From assembly GCF_000374285.1 (NCBI RefSeq), contig NZ_KB893946.1, positions 1-64,000 on the forward strand: a stretch of 64,000 nucleotides of DNA, in the 5' to 3' direction. The translations under genes were made by a program, and so were the position numbers. The stretch comes from Actinobacillus capsulatus DSM 19761 (GTDB lineage Bacteria > Pseudomonadota > Gammaproteobacteria > Enterobacterales > Pasteurellaceae). Of the stretch, positions 45,394 to 56,753 are shown one piece after another. A model generated the notes under the pieces. That model did no database searches. It saw only the letters and a list, made by a program, of their open reading frames with translations, and was not told where the DNA came from. Numbering within the stretch: the stretch's first letter is position 1; every line of letters starts with the position of its first letter.

Positions 45394-45813
45394 TCAGGTT
45401 TGTCCTGTCAACCATTTTTCAACAAGCTCGTTATTTGTTTCTTTGTGTATCCACATACTGCCCAATTCCGGTTGAGGGAATTTTGTATGGTTATAGCCGA
45501 CAAATTGGCTAAAATCGAAAGCAGCATGTGGATAGCCATTGATTAGTAAAAAAGCTTGATAGCCATTTTCAGACCAACAAATTTCTAAGCGACGAGGTTC
45601 CATTAAGGTCTTTTCTTCAATATCTGATTTACTATAAACAAATAAACTATCCACTACAGGATTTTCTGTTTGATGCAAATTCATCGCATAAAAATAGCCT
45701 GTCTCACCATCATCTTCGAACATTACCACAAGGTGTTCATACTTTGTTGAATGGGCCCCATTACGATAACCTTGCCCGATAAGTAATTGGTCAGTTAAAA
45801 CAGAATATAACAT
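45394..45813 (-). CDS. Conserved hypothetical protein (perhaps DUF2251)
   Basis: This is a 139-residue soluble protein with no signal peptide, starting MLYSVLTDQLLIGQGYRNGAHSTKYEHLVVMFEDDGETGYFYAM and holding a RRLEICWSENGYQAFLLINGYPHAAFDF core. It seems to match a family of uncharacterised proteins that I recall as DUF2251; I am not certain. AAGGA precedes ATG 45813; the upstream start at 45897 is in the eno terminator and is not used. It stands between the copy-2 pseudogene and eno. Confidence 0.65.
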   Translation of the reverse strand: MLYSVLTDQLLIGQGYRNGAHSTKYEHLVVMFEDDGETGYFYAMNLHQTENPVVDSLFVYSKSDIEEKTLMEPRRLEICWSENGYQAFLLINGYPHAAFDFSQFVGYNHTKFPQPELGSMWIHKETNNELVEKWLTGQT

Positions 45814-45868
45814 TGGCTTTTCCTTTTTAATTGAATTATCTATTTTGGTTTTATGCTCACTTAGAATA

Positions 45869-45902
45869 CAAAAATGCCACAGAAATTTCTGTGGCATTTT
45901 TT
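45869..45902 (-). terminator. terminator after eno
   Basis: AAAAATGCCACAGAAA pairs with TTTCTGTGGCATTTTT, a 16-bp near-perfect stem, 12 nt past the eno stop. Confidence 0.85.
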
Positions 45903-45913
45903 GCTAAATAAGA

Positions 45914-47236
<1,323 letters not shown>

Positions 47237-47306
47237 CTAATTGAGAGTTAATGAAAAAAAGAATAATAATATAGTAAAGATATTTTACGCTTTTGTCTTG
47301 TAAAAA

Positions 47307-47322
47307 AGTGATTTAGCTCACA
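47307..47322. promoter_or_regulatory. possible CRP site upstream of eno
   Basis: AGTGA-TTTAGC-TCACA matches 9 of 10 core positions. Its centre is about 58 nt upstream of the start predicted from a TATTAT -10 (47263-47268, minus), a class I-like distance. Confidence 0.4.
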
Positions 47323-47403
47323 AAATCTAGCGCTTCTTTGATCGAATACGGATAAATGAAACTAAAGTTATCCAATTATACCTAAATTTTGCTAAGAATA
47401 TAA

Positions 47404-47431
47404 ACTCCTACCAATATTAAGGTAGGAGAAA
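47404..47431 (-). terminator. terminator after rlmC
   Basis: CTCCTACC-AATATTAA-GGTAGGAG, with TTTATATT after it on the minus strand. Confidence 0.65.
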
Positions 47432-47435
47432 AAGC

Positions 47436-48608
47436 TTATTTTTTTATGAGAAAAGTGAGCACTTCATAATGTGAAGTATGTGGAAACATATCGAATAATT
47501 GCACCTTTTGGAGTGAATAATTGCTTAATGCTTCAAAATCTTTCACCATCGTTTGGGCATTACAGCTTGAATAAATTAAATAAGGCGAACCCAGCCGGTT
47601 TAAAAACTCCGCAAGCGGTTTACCAATACCACGGCGAGGCGGATTCACAATCACAAGATCTGGTGTTACTCCTTTCCCGTTTAGCGCAAATTGTGCCGAG
47701 TCAAGTGAAGCGAATGTTATATGTTTAAGTTGTAGTTGCTCGGCGGATTTCGTTGCGCTGGCAATCGCAGAAGCTGAAATCTCAATACCGGTTAATAGTA
47801 CATTCTCATTCTTCTCTTGTAGTGCTTTTGCACAATGTAAACCAAAGCCCCCAACACCGCAGAACAGATCCCAAAATTGCTGAATCGGTAAATCCTTTAT
47901 CCAGTTTTGCGCTGTAGCATAAAGCTGACTTGCAACATTCGGATTGGTTTGGAAGAAGCCTTGCGGATGAATAAATAATGGAATGCCGTTAAAATTTTCT
48001 TCAATCGTGGTTTTTTCTGTGAGGAAGATTTCGGTTTCACCCTCTAAAATCGCAGCATGTTGCGGCTGGATATTTAAGCTAACGATAGAATCTTTCGGCA
48101 GTTTAGCTAATAAATTTGGCAATTCACGTTCAACAAGCGGTCGTTTTTGTTCACTTCTTAGCACAAAACGTAACATAACGGATTGGTTATATTGGCTTTG
48201 GGTCAGTAGGATATATTTTAGCTCGCCTTTCTTTTTTGAGATGTTATAAGGTACAAGTCCAGCTCGGGCAATAAAATCTTTAAGAATCGGGAAAAGTGCT
48301 TCAAATTCAGCCGGATAGAGGGAGCAATCACATAGATCAATACCACTTTGCGGATCGGTTTGATCTTTTAAAATGCCTAAAATCGGACGCTCGACACTGC
48401 CGGATACCACCATTTTCGCTTTATTACGAAACTGTTTTTGTGAAGATTGAACAGGCGGTAAGATTTCAGTGAATTTTTGCAAAATAAAAGGCGAAATTAA
48501 CCGCTTAAGATCAGCTTCTTTATCCATAAGCTGCGTAGAATATGGCTTTTCTAACCACTGACATGAAGTACAATGTTGCTGTTGGAAATATGGGCAATTT
48601 AATATCAT
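47436..48608 (-). CDS. rlmC: 23S rRNA (uracil-747-C5) methyltransferase RlmC
   Basis: RlmC methylates C5 of U747 in 23S rRNA. The 390-residue RumA-family protein begins [19 protein letters not shown], whose cysteines with a later one bind the 4Fe-4S cluster. It then has [19 protein letters not shown], the AdoMet motif [28 protein letters not shown], and the catalytic Cys in YSSCNAQT. There is no TRAM domain, which separates it from RlmD. Length is near E. coli RlmC (375). It is between eno and nagZ with its own terminator. Confidence 0.93.
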   Translation of the reverse strand: MILNCPYFQQQHCTSCQWLEKPYSTQLMDKEADLKRLISPFILQKFTEILPPVQSSQKQFRNKAKMVVSGSVERPILGILKDQTDPQSGIDLCDCSLYPAEFEALFPILKDFIARAGLVPYNISKKKGELKYILLTQSQYNQSVMLRFVLRSEQKRPLVERELPNLLAKLPKDSIVSLNIQPQHAAILEGETEIFLTEKTTIEENFNGIPLFIHPQGFFQTNPNVASQLYATAQNWIKDLPIQQFWDLFCGVGGFGLHCAKALQEKNENVLLTGIEISASAIASATKSAEQLQLKHITFASLDSAQFALNGKGVTPDLVIVNPPRRGIGKPLAEFLNRLGSPYLIYSSCNAQTMVKDFEALSNYSLQKVQLFDMFPHTSHYEVLTFLIKK

Positions 48609-48692
48609 TTTGTTAAAAGAATAGGGATATTTTTAGTGGTTTGTTTTAGGGTATAAAATATGATTTATACCCTAAAAGAGATAAATGATTGA

Positions 48693-49730
48693 TTAACAGT
48701 ATTGTGCTTTGTATTCAAGCCATTCGTTTTGTAATGCGGTTAAACGTTGCTGTGCTTGCTGATAACGAGGACTTGCCTCAAGCTCGTTCCAACTTACTGT
48801 TTTACGTTTCATCAAGGAAATATGGCGTTCGGTTTGGGCTTTACTCGGTTGATATTTTAAACCGTCCAACACTTGAATAACACCTTCCGGCTCATTACAG
48901 AGTAGCAGTAAATCACAACCTGCGTGAATTGCTTTCTCCGATCTTTCGACAAAATTACCCATAAAACCGGCACCTTTCATGCCTAAATCATCGGAAAAAA
49001 TCACACCGTTAAAATTAAGTTGACTACGTAATACTTGCTTTAGCCAATATTCCGAACCGCTTGCCGGTTGGCTGTCACATTGTGTATAAATCACGTGAGC
49101 TGGCATAATTGCAGACAGTTTGCCTTTTGAAATGAGTTGTTTAAACGGCAAAATATCGTGGTTGAAAATCAATTCTTTCGGACGATCATCAAAAGGTGTT
49201 TCCAGATGCGAATCGGCTAATACGTGTCCGTGACCGGGAAAGTGTTTACCGGTCGTCGCCATTCCCATTTCTCTCATGCCGTCAATAAACGCTTCGGCTA
49301 TCGGCAGAATCATATCCGGATTTTCACCGAATGAACGATCGCCAATCGCTTTACACTGATGACCCAAATCTAAGACCGGAGCGAAACTTAAATCAATATC
49401 TAAAGCGAACATTTCAGCCGCCATTAACCAACCGGTTTGCTGAGCTAAAGCGGTTGATTCTTGCGGATTTTTTGCAAGTGTATGAAACGCTTGCATTGCC
49501 GGTAATTTAGTAAAGCCTTCACGGAAACGCTGGACTCGGCCGCCTTCCTGATCAACGGTAATCAATAACGGTTTTTTTACTCGTTGGCGAATAGATTTCA
49601 CTAAAGCCTCCAGTTGTACTTTATCGTGAAAATTACGGCTAAATAAAATCAAGCCGGATACGAGAGGGTGTTCAAGGATTTCAACCTCTTCTTGGCTGAG
49701 TTCTTTATCTTTTATATCAATCAGTAACAT
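48693..49730 (-). CDS. nagZ: Beta-N-acetylhexosaminidase NagZ
   Basis: NagZ removes N-acetylglucosamine from anhydro-muropeptides in the cytoplasm during cell-wall recycling. The 345-residue GH3 protein has [30 protein letters not shown], the family loop [21 protein letters not shown] (about residues 161-181, catalytic His/Asp), and [12 protein letters not shown]. Length matches E. coli NagZ (341). ATG 49730 is chosen over a TTG at 49754. AmiB, also in this window, acts on the same polymer outside. Confidence 0.95.
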   Translation of the reverse strand: MLLIDIKDKELSQEEVEILEHPLVSGLILFSRNFHDKVQLEALVKSIRQRVKKPLLITVDQEGGRVQRFREGFTKLPAMQAFHTLAKNPQESTALAQQTGWLMAAEMFALDIDLSFAPVLDLGHQCKAIGDRSFGENPDMILPIAEAFIDGMREMGMATTGKHFPGHGHVLADSHLETPFDDRPKELIFNHDILPFKQLISKGKLSAIMPAHVIYTQCDSQPASGSEYWLKQVLRSQLNFNGVIFSDDLGMKGAGFMGNFVERSEKAIHAGCDLLLLCNEPEGVIQVLDGLKYQPSKAQTERHISLMKRKTVSWNELEASPRYQQAQQRLTALQNEWLEYKAQYC

Positions 49731-49808
49731 AATTTGTCGCGAGTATAATTGCAAAATTTGGGGGAAAATTGACCGCTTGCAATAGAATAAGGATGCGCTA
49801 TTTTACAT

Positions 49809-49839
49809 TAAAAAAGCCCCTGATTTTCATCAAGGGCTG
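49809..49839 (-). terminator. terminator after the TerC gene
   Basis: AGCCCTTGAT pairs with ATCAGGGGCT (one G-U), followed by TTTTTT on the minus strand. Confidence 0.8.
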
Positions 49840-49844
49840 ATTTC

Positions 49845-50576
49845 TTATGCTTTAGCGTGTTTTTCTTGATTTTTACGCATTTTAATATTGAGTAATTCCA
49901 CAATAACAGAGAAGCCCATTGCGGTGTAAACTGCTGATTTTGGAATATGGATATTAAAGCCTTCGCCAACTAATACTACACCAATTAAAATTAAGAATGC
50001 TAATGCAAGGTTTTTAATAGTTGGGTTATTATCTACGAAATCACCAATTGATTTTGCTGCAAGCATCATCATCGCTACCGCAATAATGATTGCGATAACC
50101 ATCACCGGAATATCATCTGCCATTGCTACTGCGGTGATTACCGAGTCAAGCGAGAAGACAACGTCAAAAATAGCAATTTGAACTAAAATCATCAAAAAGC
50201 TGGCTTTTTTACTCGAATTTTCTTTTTCTTCGTGTGATTCGCCTGCAATTGATTCTTTCAATTCCATCGTACTTTTCACAATAAGGAAAATACCACCGAG
50301 TAAAAGAATTAAATCACGACCGGAAATCGGCATACCCGCAATTGAGAAAAGCGGATCGACTAATTTCATCATCCAAGCAAGGGAAAGTAATAGCAGGATA
50401 CGGGTTCCCATTGCTAATGCTAAACCAATAATACGAGCTGATTGGCGTTGATGAATCGGGAGGCGTGAAACTAAAATACTGATAATAATAATGTTATCGA
50501 TACCTAATACGATTTCAAGCCCAGTAAGGGTTAAGAGTGCGCCCCACGCTTCGGGATTTGCAATCCAATCAAACAT
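49845..50576 (-). CDS. TerC-family membrane protein (YgdQ-like)
   Basis: This is a 243-residue inner-membrane protein with about seven helices, close in sequence order to E. coli YgdQ: GLEIVLGIDNIIIISILVSRLP near residues 19-40, SGRDLILLLGGIFLIVKSTMELKE, and a second copy-like ISFDxxFSLDSVITAVAMAD motif. The acidic D/N residues in membrane helices suggest a metal-ion transport or sensing role, with Mn2+ or other divalent ions reported for TerC relatives. ygdQ lies beside mutH in E. coli, and the same pair is here. Confidence 0.86.
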   Translation of the reverse strand: MFDWIANPEAWGALLTLTGLEIVLGIDNIIIISILVSRLPIHQRQSARIIGLALAMGTRILLLLSLAWMMKLVDPLFSIAGMPISGRDLILLLGGIFLIVKSTMELKESIAGESHEEKENSSKKASFLMILVQIAIFDVVFSLDSVITAVAMADDIPVMVIAIIIAVAMMMLAAKSIGDFVDNNPTIKNLALAFLILIGVVLVGEGFNIHIPKSAVYTAMGFSVIVELLNIKMRKNQEKHAKA

Positions 50577-50661
50577 GAAATGTCCTTTTAATAGAGAAAG
50601 ATTTAATAGGTTATCACCTATAATTTAAAAGGCGCTAATCATAGCGAGAGTCATGTAAAAA

Positions 50662-51342
50662 TTAAAGGGGCGAACGTAAAAAATTCTGTAGAATTTCGGC
50701 GGTAAATTGTTTACGTAAATAAAAGCCTAACGGTAAAGATTGAACTCGTTCACCTTGCTGATTAATTGCACTCGTTAGTGATCGACTATTCCGACCTTTA
50801 GGACGTAATTGCATTACTTCGCCAAGCGTGGCATTAATCTCATTTAAACGTCCAAAAATAATGTATTCCATTAATTCTTCCCAGTCATTTTTCAACTGTT
50901 GTTCTTGTTCAAATGAAGGTGTCCATAAAATTGGCTGTCCTATATGGCGCTCTGCAACCGGAATTTGTCTTTCTCCTTGCACCGGAATCCATAATACTTT
51001 TTGTAATTTGTGGCGAACGTGTGAGGTTTGCCAAGTAATACCGATATTTTGCGTCAGCGGCGCTAAACTGACAAAGGTTGTTTCTAGAGGAAAACCTTTA
51101 TGATTAATAGGAATAGTTTTGAGTTCAATCCCTAAATGCGCAAAATCCTGTTCCGGCTTGCTGCCGGCTTTTGCGCCTAAAGCCGTTTCAATTAATTGCC
51201 CGACCCAACCTTTATCTCGGCGGAGATCGGGAGGAACATTCATATTTAATTGCTGTGCGATTTCACCAAGTGTAAAACCTGCAAGCCAGTTCGCTTTTTC
51301 GAGTAATTCAGCTTCAGAATGTGAAAAGGAGGAAAGTCGCAT
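50662..51342 (-). CDS. mutH: DNA mismatch repair endonuclease MutH
   Basis: MutH nicks the unmethylated strand at hemimethylated GATC when called by MutS and MutL. The 226-residue protein has the catalytic residues of the type II restriction fold: E52 in [14 protein letters not shown]66 in QDFAHLG, E73 and K75 in IELKTIPI, aligned with E56, D70, E77 and K79 in E. coli. Length is near E. coli (229). dam is also in the window. lexA is upstream, the TerC gene downstream. Confidence 0.96.
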   Translation of the reverse strand: MRLSSFSHSEAELLEKANWLAGFTLGEIAQQLNMNVPPDLRRDKGWVGQLIETALGAKAGSKPEQDFAHLGIELKTIPINHKGFPLETTFVSLAPLTQNIGITWQTSHVRHKLQKVLWIPVQGERQIPVAERHIGQPILWTPSFEQEQQLKNDWEELMEYIIFGRLNEINATLGEVMQLRPKGRNSRSLTSAINQQGERVQSLPLGFYLRKQFTAEILQNFLRSPL

Positions 51343-51400
51343 AAGAATATAATAATGACTTAGGAGAATGATTTATCTTCATTCTCCTAATAATTGAGAT

Positions 51401-52036
51401 TTACATCCACGCGTTATTACGAATCACACCAACGGCAATCCCTTCAATTTCGATATATTCGATGCGAGGATCAACAATAATCGGTTCTAATTCATCATTT
51501 TCAGGGTGGAGATAAATGAGATCACCTTTTTTCTCTAAACGTTTTACGGTAACTTCATCATCAACACGTGCTACAACAACTTGACCGTTGCGAGCAAAGT
51601 TTGTTTTATGTACGGCAAGTAAATCACCATCTAAGATACCGATTTTTTCCATCGAGTTGCCATTTACTTTAAGTAAGTAATCCGCATTCGGATTAAACAT
51701 TGCACCGTTTACCGGATAATGACTCTCAACGTGTTCAATTGCCATAATCGGTGTTCCGGCCGCTACTTTTCCAATTAGAGGTAAACCGTCATCATTGGCT
51801 GCTTCTTCGGTTTCGTTATTTACTAAGATGCGAATACCACGTGAAGTACCGGAAAGCATTTCAATATAACCTTTACGTGCCAGTGCTTTTAAATGTTCTT
51901 CTGCCGCATTGGGTGATTTGAAACCGATTTCTCTTGCAATTTCCACTCGTGTTGGCGGCATACCAGTGGTTTCAATATGGTGTTTGACAAAATCAAAGAT
52001 TTCTTGCTGACGAGCAGTTAAGTGTTTACGTGACAT
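51401..52036 (-). CDS. lexA: SOS repressor LexA
   Basis: LexA represses SOS genes until RecA-ssDNA triggers self-cleavage. The 211-residue protein has an N-terminal winged HTH ([51 protein letters not shown]), the cleavage bond A93-G94 in VAAGTP, and the catalytic pair S128 (GNSM) and K165 (VTVKRL), with the same spacing as E. coli (84-85, 119, 156). ATG 52036 has GAGGAA upstream. Two SOS boxes lie between it and the divergent plsB. It is a few residues longer than the E. coli form (202). Confidence 0.97.
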   Translation of the reverse strand: MSRKHLTARQQEIFDFVKHHIETTGMPPTRVEIAREIGFKSPNAAEEHLKALARKGYIEMLSGTSRGIRILVNNETEEAANDDGLPLIGKVAAGTPIMAIEHVESHYPVNGAMFNPNADYLLKVNGNSMEKIGILDGDLLAVHKTNFARNGQVVVARVDDEVTVKRLEKKGDLIYLHPENDELEPIIVDPRIEYIEIEGIAVGVIRNNAWM

Positions 52037-52046
52037 TTTTTCCTCA

Positions 52047-52084
52047 CTGTCTTTATATACAGAAATTTGTGTCATTATATACAG
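52047..52084 (-). promoter_or_regulatory. two LexA (SOS) boxes upstream of lexA
   Basis: CTGT-N8-ACAG is perfect at 52047-52062. A second, CTGT-N8-ACAC on the minus strand (52069-52084), has one mismatch. The pair is typical of autoregulated lexA. Confidence 0.88.
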
Positions 52085-52190
52085 TAATTTTTTATTTGTA
52101 ACTAGATAAACTCAGAAAATTTTGACAAATTTATGGTAAACTATATTTTGTATATAGATGGCATAAACCATAACAATTAAGGATATTAAA

Positions 52191-54635
52191 ATGTCTAGCC
52201 TCTTAAATTTTTATCGGAAAGTGTTGAATATTCCGCTTTCATTGTTAGTTAAGTCTCGTTCTATTCCTACTGATCCAGTGAATGAACTTTCATTAAATCT
52301 ATTGCAACCTATTATTTACGTATTACCTTATACGTCCCAAACGGATTTATTAATTCTACAAAAGAATTGTCAGGTGCTTAATTTGCCTGATCCTTTACAA
52401 GATAATGAGATTAACAGTCAGTCCTTACCTCGTTATGTCTTTTTAGATGAAGGTCGTCGTTTTTTTAAATCGAAAGGAGCAAAAAGCGAGACTGAATCTC
52501 TCTTCTATCGTTATCTTGATTTGCATCGAGCTGATGAAAATTTAGATGTGCAGCTCGTGCCGGTATCGGTGTTATGGGGACGTTCTCCGGGCAAAGAAAA
52601 AGCACCGTCTCTACGTTTTATGAGTACTTTTCAACGTATCATCGCAATGGTTTGGTTCGGGCGAGATAATTTCGTGCGTTTTTCCCAAGCATTATCTTTA
52701 CGTTATATGGTGACAGAACACGATGCGGAAGAAGGTTTGGCGCAAAAGTTGGCTCGTGTAGCTAAAATGCACTTTGCTAAGCAGCGCCATTCGGCAATGG
52801 GGCCTCGTTTGCCTGATCGCCAAGCGATGCTTAATAAGCTGATCCAATTGCCGACAATTGTGCAGGCGATTGAAGACGAAGCGAAATCGAAAAAGATTTC
52901 AAAAGAAAAAGCGCAACAAGAAGCGGAAAAAATCTTAGATGAGATTGCGGCTGATGTGAGTCATGAGACGCTACGTATGGCGGATCGCGTGTTAAGTTGG
53001 TTATGGAATAAATTATATCAAGGTATTAGCGTACAGAATGCGGATCGTGTACGTAAGCTTTCTCTAGAAGGGCATGAGATTGTTTATGTTCCGTGTCACC
53101 GTAGTCATATGGACTATTTATTGCTGTCATACATTTTGTACCATCAAGGCTTGGTGCCGCCGCATATAGCTGCAGGTATAAATTTAAACTTCTGGCCGGC
53201 AGGGCCGTTTTTCCGTCGTGGCGGAGCATTCTTTATTCGCCGTACTTTCAAAGGTAACCGCTTATATTCAACAATTTTCCGTGAGTATTTGGCAGAGCTA
53301 TTTTATCGTGGCTATTCGGTAGAATATTTTATTGAAGGCGGTCGTTCTCGTACCGGACGTTTACTTGAGCCGAAAACCGGTATGATGTTGATGACATTAC
53401 AAGCACTACAACGTGGTTTGACTCGCCCGATTAGCATTGTGCCGGTTTATATCGGTTATGAACACGTGCTTGAAGTGGATACTTATGCAAAAGAACTACG
53501 AGGCGCAGAGAAAGAAAAAGAAAATGCTGGCTTAGTGTTGCGTGTGATTAAAAAATTACGTAATTTAGGGCAGGGCTATGTGAATTTCGGTGAGTCGATT
53601 CAAGTAAACAATTATTTGAATCAGCATTTCCCAGAATGGAAAGAACCACCTTCTGAAGATGCTCGTCCGAAATGGTTAAATGATGCGGTTGATGCTGTGG
53701 CTCAGCAGGTTATGGTTAATATCAATAATGCGGCTGCGGTGAATGCGAAAAATCTGATCGGCTCGGTATTGTTAGCCTCTCGTCAGCGAGCGTTAGCAAG
53801 TGAACAATTAATTGAGCAAGTAGATAGCTACCTACAATTATTTAAAAACGTACCTTATTCGACGGATATCACTATCCCGAAAAAATCAGCGGAAGAAATG
53901 TTACAACACGTGCTTACGCTGCCTCGTTCCGGTGTGGTGAGTGAGAAAGATAATTTTGGTGAAATGATTCGCTTAGATCGAGAATCCGCGGTGTTGATGA
54001 CTTATTATCGTAATAACATTCAGCATCTGTTTGTGTTACCATCGCTGGTTGCAAGCATCGTCTTACACCACGAGTCGGTATCCAAAGATCTGATTATGAA
54101 AACGGTAAGTCATATTTATCCGTTCTTAAAAGCCGAGCTATTCCTTCATTTTGAAGAAAGTGAAATGCGTCACCAAATTGAATTGATTTTAACCGAATTT
54201 GCTCGCCAGCAAATTATCAAATACGAAAGTGACGTGTTAAAAATTAATCGTTCTCGTGTGAGAGCATTACAGCTTCATGCGGCAGGAGTACGTGAAATTT
54301 TACAACGTTACTACATCAGCTTAAGTGTCTTGTTGGAGCAACCGGAAATAAGCCGTAATGCGTTAGAAAAAGAAAGCCGTTCTATCGCACAACGTCTTTC
54401 TATTTTACATGGTATCAATGCGCCGGAGTTTTTCGATAAAGCGATTTTCTCAACCTTTAGCGCGAGTTTAAAAGCACAAGGTTATTTTGATGAACAAGGC
54501 AATGCGGTCATTGCGAAAGTCATGGAAGCGGAGGAAATGCTAAGAACGTTGATTTCGGTTGAAATTCAGCTCACTATTCAAGGTGCGATGGAAAAAGCGG
54601 AAGAGCTTGAGAAAGCGGACGATAAATCGGCATAA
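52191..54635 (+). CDS. plsB: Glycerol-3-phosphate 1-O-acyltransferase PlsB
   Basis: PlsB acylates sn-glycerol-3-phosphate with acyl-CoA or acyl-ACP, the first step of phospholipid synthesis. The 814-residue inner-membrane enzyme has the HX4D motif in [15 protein letters not shown] (about residues 300-314), the [12 protein letters not shown] block, [16 protein letters not shown], and [11 protein letters not shown] (motif IV). Length is near E. coli (807). It is divergent from lexA, as in E. coli. No good Shine-Dalgarno except AAGGA before the ATG. It is followed by an inverted USS pair. Confidence 0.96.
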   Translation: MSSLLNFYRKVLNIPLSLLVKSRSIPTDPVNELSLNLLQPIIYVLPYTSQTDLLILQKNCQVLNLPDPLQDNEINSQSLPRYVFLDEGRRFFKSKGAKSETESLFYRYLDLHRADENLDVQLVPVSVLWGRSPGKEKAPSLRFMSTFQRIIAMVWFGRDNFVRFSQALSLRYMVTEHDAEEGLAQKLARVAKMHFAKQRHSAMGPRLPDRQAMLNKLIQLPTIVQAIEDEAKSKKISKEKAQQEAEKILDEIAADVSHETLRMADRVLSWLWNKLYQGISVQNADRVRKLSLEGHEIVYVPCHRSHMDYLLLSYILYHQGLVPPHIAAGINLNFWPAGPFFRRGGAFFIRRTFKGNRLYSTIFREYLAELFYRGYSVEYFIEGGRSRTGRLLEPKTGMMLMTLQALQRGLTRPISIVPVYIGYEHVLEVDTYAKELRGAEKEKENAGLVLRVIKKLRNLGQGYVNFGESIQVNNYLNQHFPEWKEPPSEDARPKWLNDAVDAVAQQVMVNINNAAAVNAKNLIGSVLLASRQRALASEQLIEQVDSYLQLFKNVPYSTDITIPKKSAEEMLQHVLTLPRSGVVSEKDNFGEMIRLDRESAVLMTYYRNNIQHLFVLPSLVASIVLHHESVSKDLIMKTVSHIYPFLKAELFLHFEESEMRHQIELILTEFARQQIIKYESDVLKINRSRVRALQLHAAGVREILQRYYISLSVLLEQPEISRNALEKESRSIAQRLSILHGINAPEFFDKAIFSTFSASLKAQGYFDEQGNAVIAKVMEAEEMLRTLISVEIQLTIQGAMEKAEELEKADDKSA

Positions 54636-54653
54636 TCACTCAATTAGCACTTA

Positions 54654-54700
54654 ACAAGCGGTAAGATTTAGCAAATTTTTTACAAAATCTTACCGCTTTT
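54654..54700 (+). terminator. inverted USS pair, terminator after plsB
   Basis: ACAAGCGGTAAGATTT pairs with AAATCTTACCGCTTTT, followed by T and A. It is directly upstream of the purT promoter. Confidence 0.75.
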
Positions 54701-54703
54701 ATT

Positions 54704-54728
54704 ATATAATTCACGCAAACGTTTGCTT
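54704..54728 (+). promoter_or_regulatory. purT promoter -10 and PurR operator
   Basis: ACGCAAACGTTTGCTT (54713-54728) matches the PurR consensus (AnGCAAACGTTTnCnT) fully. It lies just after a TATAAT -10 (54704-54709), where a repressor blocks initiation. PurR control with hypoxanthine/guanine as co-repressor is established in enterics. Confidence 0.85.
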
Positions 54729-54748
54729 CAAATCAAAGAGGATCAAAA

Positions 54749-55930
54749 ATGACCACAATTGGCACGCCATTAAGACCGAATGCAACGAAAGTAATGATGC
54801 TTGGTTCGGGAGAATTGGGTAAAGAAGTTGTAATTGAGTTACAACGTCTGGGAGTAGAAGTAGTTGCGGTGGATCGCTATGAAAATGCACCGGCGCAACA
54901 AGTGGCGCATAGAGCTTATACGATCTCCATGTTAGATGGAGTGGCATTACGTGCATTGGTGGAAGAAGAGAAGCCGAATTTTATCGTACCGGAAGTTGAA
55001 GCGATTGCAACGGCAACACTCGTTGAGTTAGAGCAAGAAGGTTACAACGTTGTACCGACTGCAAAAGCAACGCAATTAACAATGAACCGTGAAGGTATTC
55101 GCCGTTTAGCCGCAGAAGAACTCGGTTTAAAAACATCGCCCTATCGTTTTGTAGATAATCTGGAAGATTTTAAACAAGCGGTTGCTGAGATTGGTATTCC
55201 ATGCGTGGTTAAACCGATTATGTCGTCATCCGGTCACGGACAATCAGTGATTAAATCTGAGGATCAAATTCAACAGGCATGGGATTACTCGCAAGAAGGC
55301 GGACGTGCCGGTGGTGGGCGTGTGATTGTGGAAGGCTTTATCAAATTCGATTATGAAATTACTCAGCTAACCATACGCCATGTAAACGGTACGTCTTTCT
55401 TAGCACCAATCGGGCATCACCAAGAAGATGGTGATTATCGCGAATCTTGGCAGCCGCAAGCGATGTCTGAGCTTGCGTTAAAACGTGCGCAAGAGACCGC
55501 AGAGCGTATTACAACTGCATTAGGCGGACGTGGTATTTTTGGTGTGGAATTGTTTGTTTGTGGCGATGAAATTATCTTTAACGAAGTTTCGCCTCGTCCG
55601 CACGATACGGGAATGGTTACTATGGCTTCTCAAGAGCTTTCACAGTTCGCTTTACACGCCCGTGCTATTTTAGGTTTGCCAATTCCGGAAATTTATCAAA
55701 TTAGCCCGGCGGCTTCTAAAGCGATTGTAGTGGAAGGTAAGTCGAATAACGTGACTTTCGGCAATCTTGATAAAGTACTGGAAGAAATCGGCACCAATAT
55801 TCGTTTATTCGGTAAAGGCGAAGTAAACGGTCATCGCCGTTTAGGGGTTATCTTAGCTCGTGACGAGAATATCGAAAAAGCATTAGCTAAGGCTGAACGT
55901 GCCTATGCGAAATTAGCGGTACAGCTTTAA
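54749..55930 (+). CDS. purT: Formate-dependent phosphoribosylglycinamide formyltransferase PurT
   Basis: PurT formylates GAR with formate and ATP, an alternative to PurN in purine synthesis. The 393-residue ATP-grasp protein has the N-terminal [28 protein letters not shown] domain, [39 protein letters not shown], and [27 protein letters not shown]. Length equals E. coli (392). GAGG precedes the ATG. The PurR box is upstream. A terminator follows. Confidence 0.97.
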   Translation: MTTIGTPLRPNATKVMMLGSGELGKEVVIELQRLGVEVVAVDRYENAPAQQVAHRAYTISMLDGVALRALVEEEKPNFIVPEVEAIATATLVELEQEGYNVVPTAKATQLTMNREGIRRLAAEELGLKTSPYRFVDNLEDFKQAVAEIGIPCVVKPIMSSSGHGQSVIKSEDQIQQAWDYSQEGGRAGGGRVIVEGFIKFDYEITQLTIRHVNGTSFLAPIGHHQEDGDYRESWQPQAMSELALKRAQETAERITTALGGRGIFGVELFVCGDEIIFNEVSPRPHDTGMVTMASQELSQFALHARAILGLPIPEIYQISPAASKAIVVEGKSNNVTFGNLDKVLEEIGTNIRLFGKGEVNGHRRLGVILARDENIEKALAKAERAYAKLAVQL

Positions 55931-55946
55931 TCTCTTCCTTTTTATG

Positions 55947-55979
55947 AAAATACTAGTGGCTAAACCGCTAGTATTTTTT
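55947..55979 (+). terminator. terminator after purT
   Basis: AATACTAGTGG-CTAAA-CCGCTAGTATT, one G-U pair, then TTTTT. Confidence 0.8.
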
Positions 55980-56083
55980 ATTCAATTCTTCTTATTAATT
56001 CACTTATTATTTAATATTCTTCCTATTTCCCATTATTGATTTTAAATGTTTAATTATAAAATCATAAATATATTTTTGATTTT

Positions 56084-56102
56084 TTTGCGATTAGATCGCA
56101 AA
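56084..56102 (+). promoter_or_regulatory. CRP-S-like palindrome upstream of the tiny membrane genes
   Basis: TTTGCGAT-TAG-ATCGCAAA is a perfect 8-bp inverted repeat. The halves TGCGA and TCGCA are exactly the CRP-S halves, but they are 5 nt apart instead of 6. It is centred about 60 nt upstream of a start predicted from a TATAAT at 56140-56145 that has no good -35, the layout of an activated promoter. Confidence 0.45.
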
Positions 56103-56203
56103 GTTTTTCTTTAAGTTCATTATTATATTTTGAATGTATTATAATTTTTCTATGATAAAGAATGAATCTGTTTTATAAGTACTTATATTGAGGTGGTGCG
56201 CAT

Positions 56204-56353
56204 ATGAAATTTATAGCTGCTTTTATTTTCTTTTTGTTCTCATCTAAAATTATTTATCCGAATGTATCTTCTTATATTAATGAATACATCTTTGATATTT
56301 TATGTTTTCTAATGGTAATATTATTGTATTTTATTTTTAGAAAGAAAGATTAA
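56204..56353 (+). CDS. Tiny membrane protein, unknown family, copy 1
   Basis: This is a 49-residue protein with two hydrophobic segments (about 3-17 and 30-46), ending RKKD. It has a GAGGTGG ribosome site well spaced before ATG 56204. It is AT-rich, more so than the core genes around it. The reading frame is too short for most annotation, and I do not know a family. Copy 2 lies 35 bp downstream. A CRP-S-like palindrome and a lone -10 lie upstream. Possible roles (toxin-like, pilus-linked, small stress protein) are guesses. Confidence 0.55.
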   Translation: MKFIAAFIFFLFSSKIIYPNVSSYINEYIFDILCFLMVILLYFIFRKKD

Positions 56354-56387
56354 AGTTATAAGATTAATCAATATTATAGGTAAGTAT

Positions 56388-56540
56388 ATGAAAATGTTTT
56401 TTGCATCTTTCTTTATCTTCTTGAAAGAGTTTGTATATCCATATATTTAATTTAATATAGATAAAATTGTTTTAGATATATGTTTTGGTAGTGTTTTCTT
56501 TATTGTTATTTATCTTAGAACTAAACTAAAAAATAAGTGA
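56388..56540 (+). pseudogene. Tiny membrane protein, copy 2, with internal stop
   Basis: A TAGGTAAG site precedes ATG 56388. The first 20 codons read MKMFFASFFIFLKEFVYPYI, then an in-frame TAA (56448-56450) interrupts. The same frame continues FNIDKIVLDICFGSVFFIVIYLRTKLKNK and stops at 56538-56540. The full 50-codon length and layout match copy 1 (MK-F-A-F-F-F, YP near position 18, a second hydrophobic segment, basic tail). It is a decayed tandem duplicate, or the stop is read through at low level. Confidence 0.55.
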
Positions 56541-56753
56541 TTTATTAGTAAAGACGACAAGAAAGTTCTAAAACTTATTGTAGGAATAGTTGCTCTAATA
56601 TTATGTATTGTTTTTAGGGATATTTTTCGGTCATTTTTAATTATGTTGATATGTTTTACGATGGTTAAAATTTGGGATTATATTGATAAGTATAAAGAAT
56701 ATAATGCGGTATTATGTAGCTGTTGTACAAAATTATTGATAAATGAAATGTAG
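56541..56753 (+). other. Open frame of a possible third membrane protein, truncated by a repeat
   Basis: The same frame stays open from 56541 to a TAG at 56751-56753 (70 codons) with two hydrophobic stretches (LKLIVGIVALILCIVF and FLIMLICFTMV). There is no early ATG; an ATT or internal ATG (about 56641) would have to serve. The last ~15 codons lie inside the REPIN-like repeat, so the original 3' end seems to be lost. I treat it as a gene remnant. Confidence 0.35.

Noticed and set aside
51362-51388. AGGAGAATGA hairpin after lexA as a terminator
   Set aside because: The 10-bp stem is real, but there is no T run on the minus strand, so intrinsic termination is doubtful and I did not list it.
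52140-52165. A third SOS box toward plsB (around TTTTGTATATAGATGG)
   Set aside because: It lacks the CTGT half; no support for LexA control of plsB.
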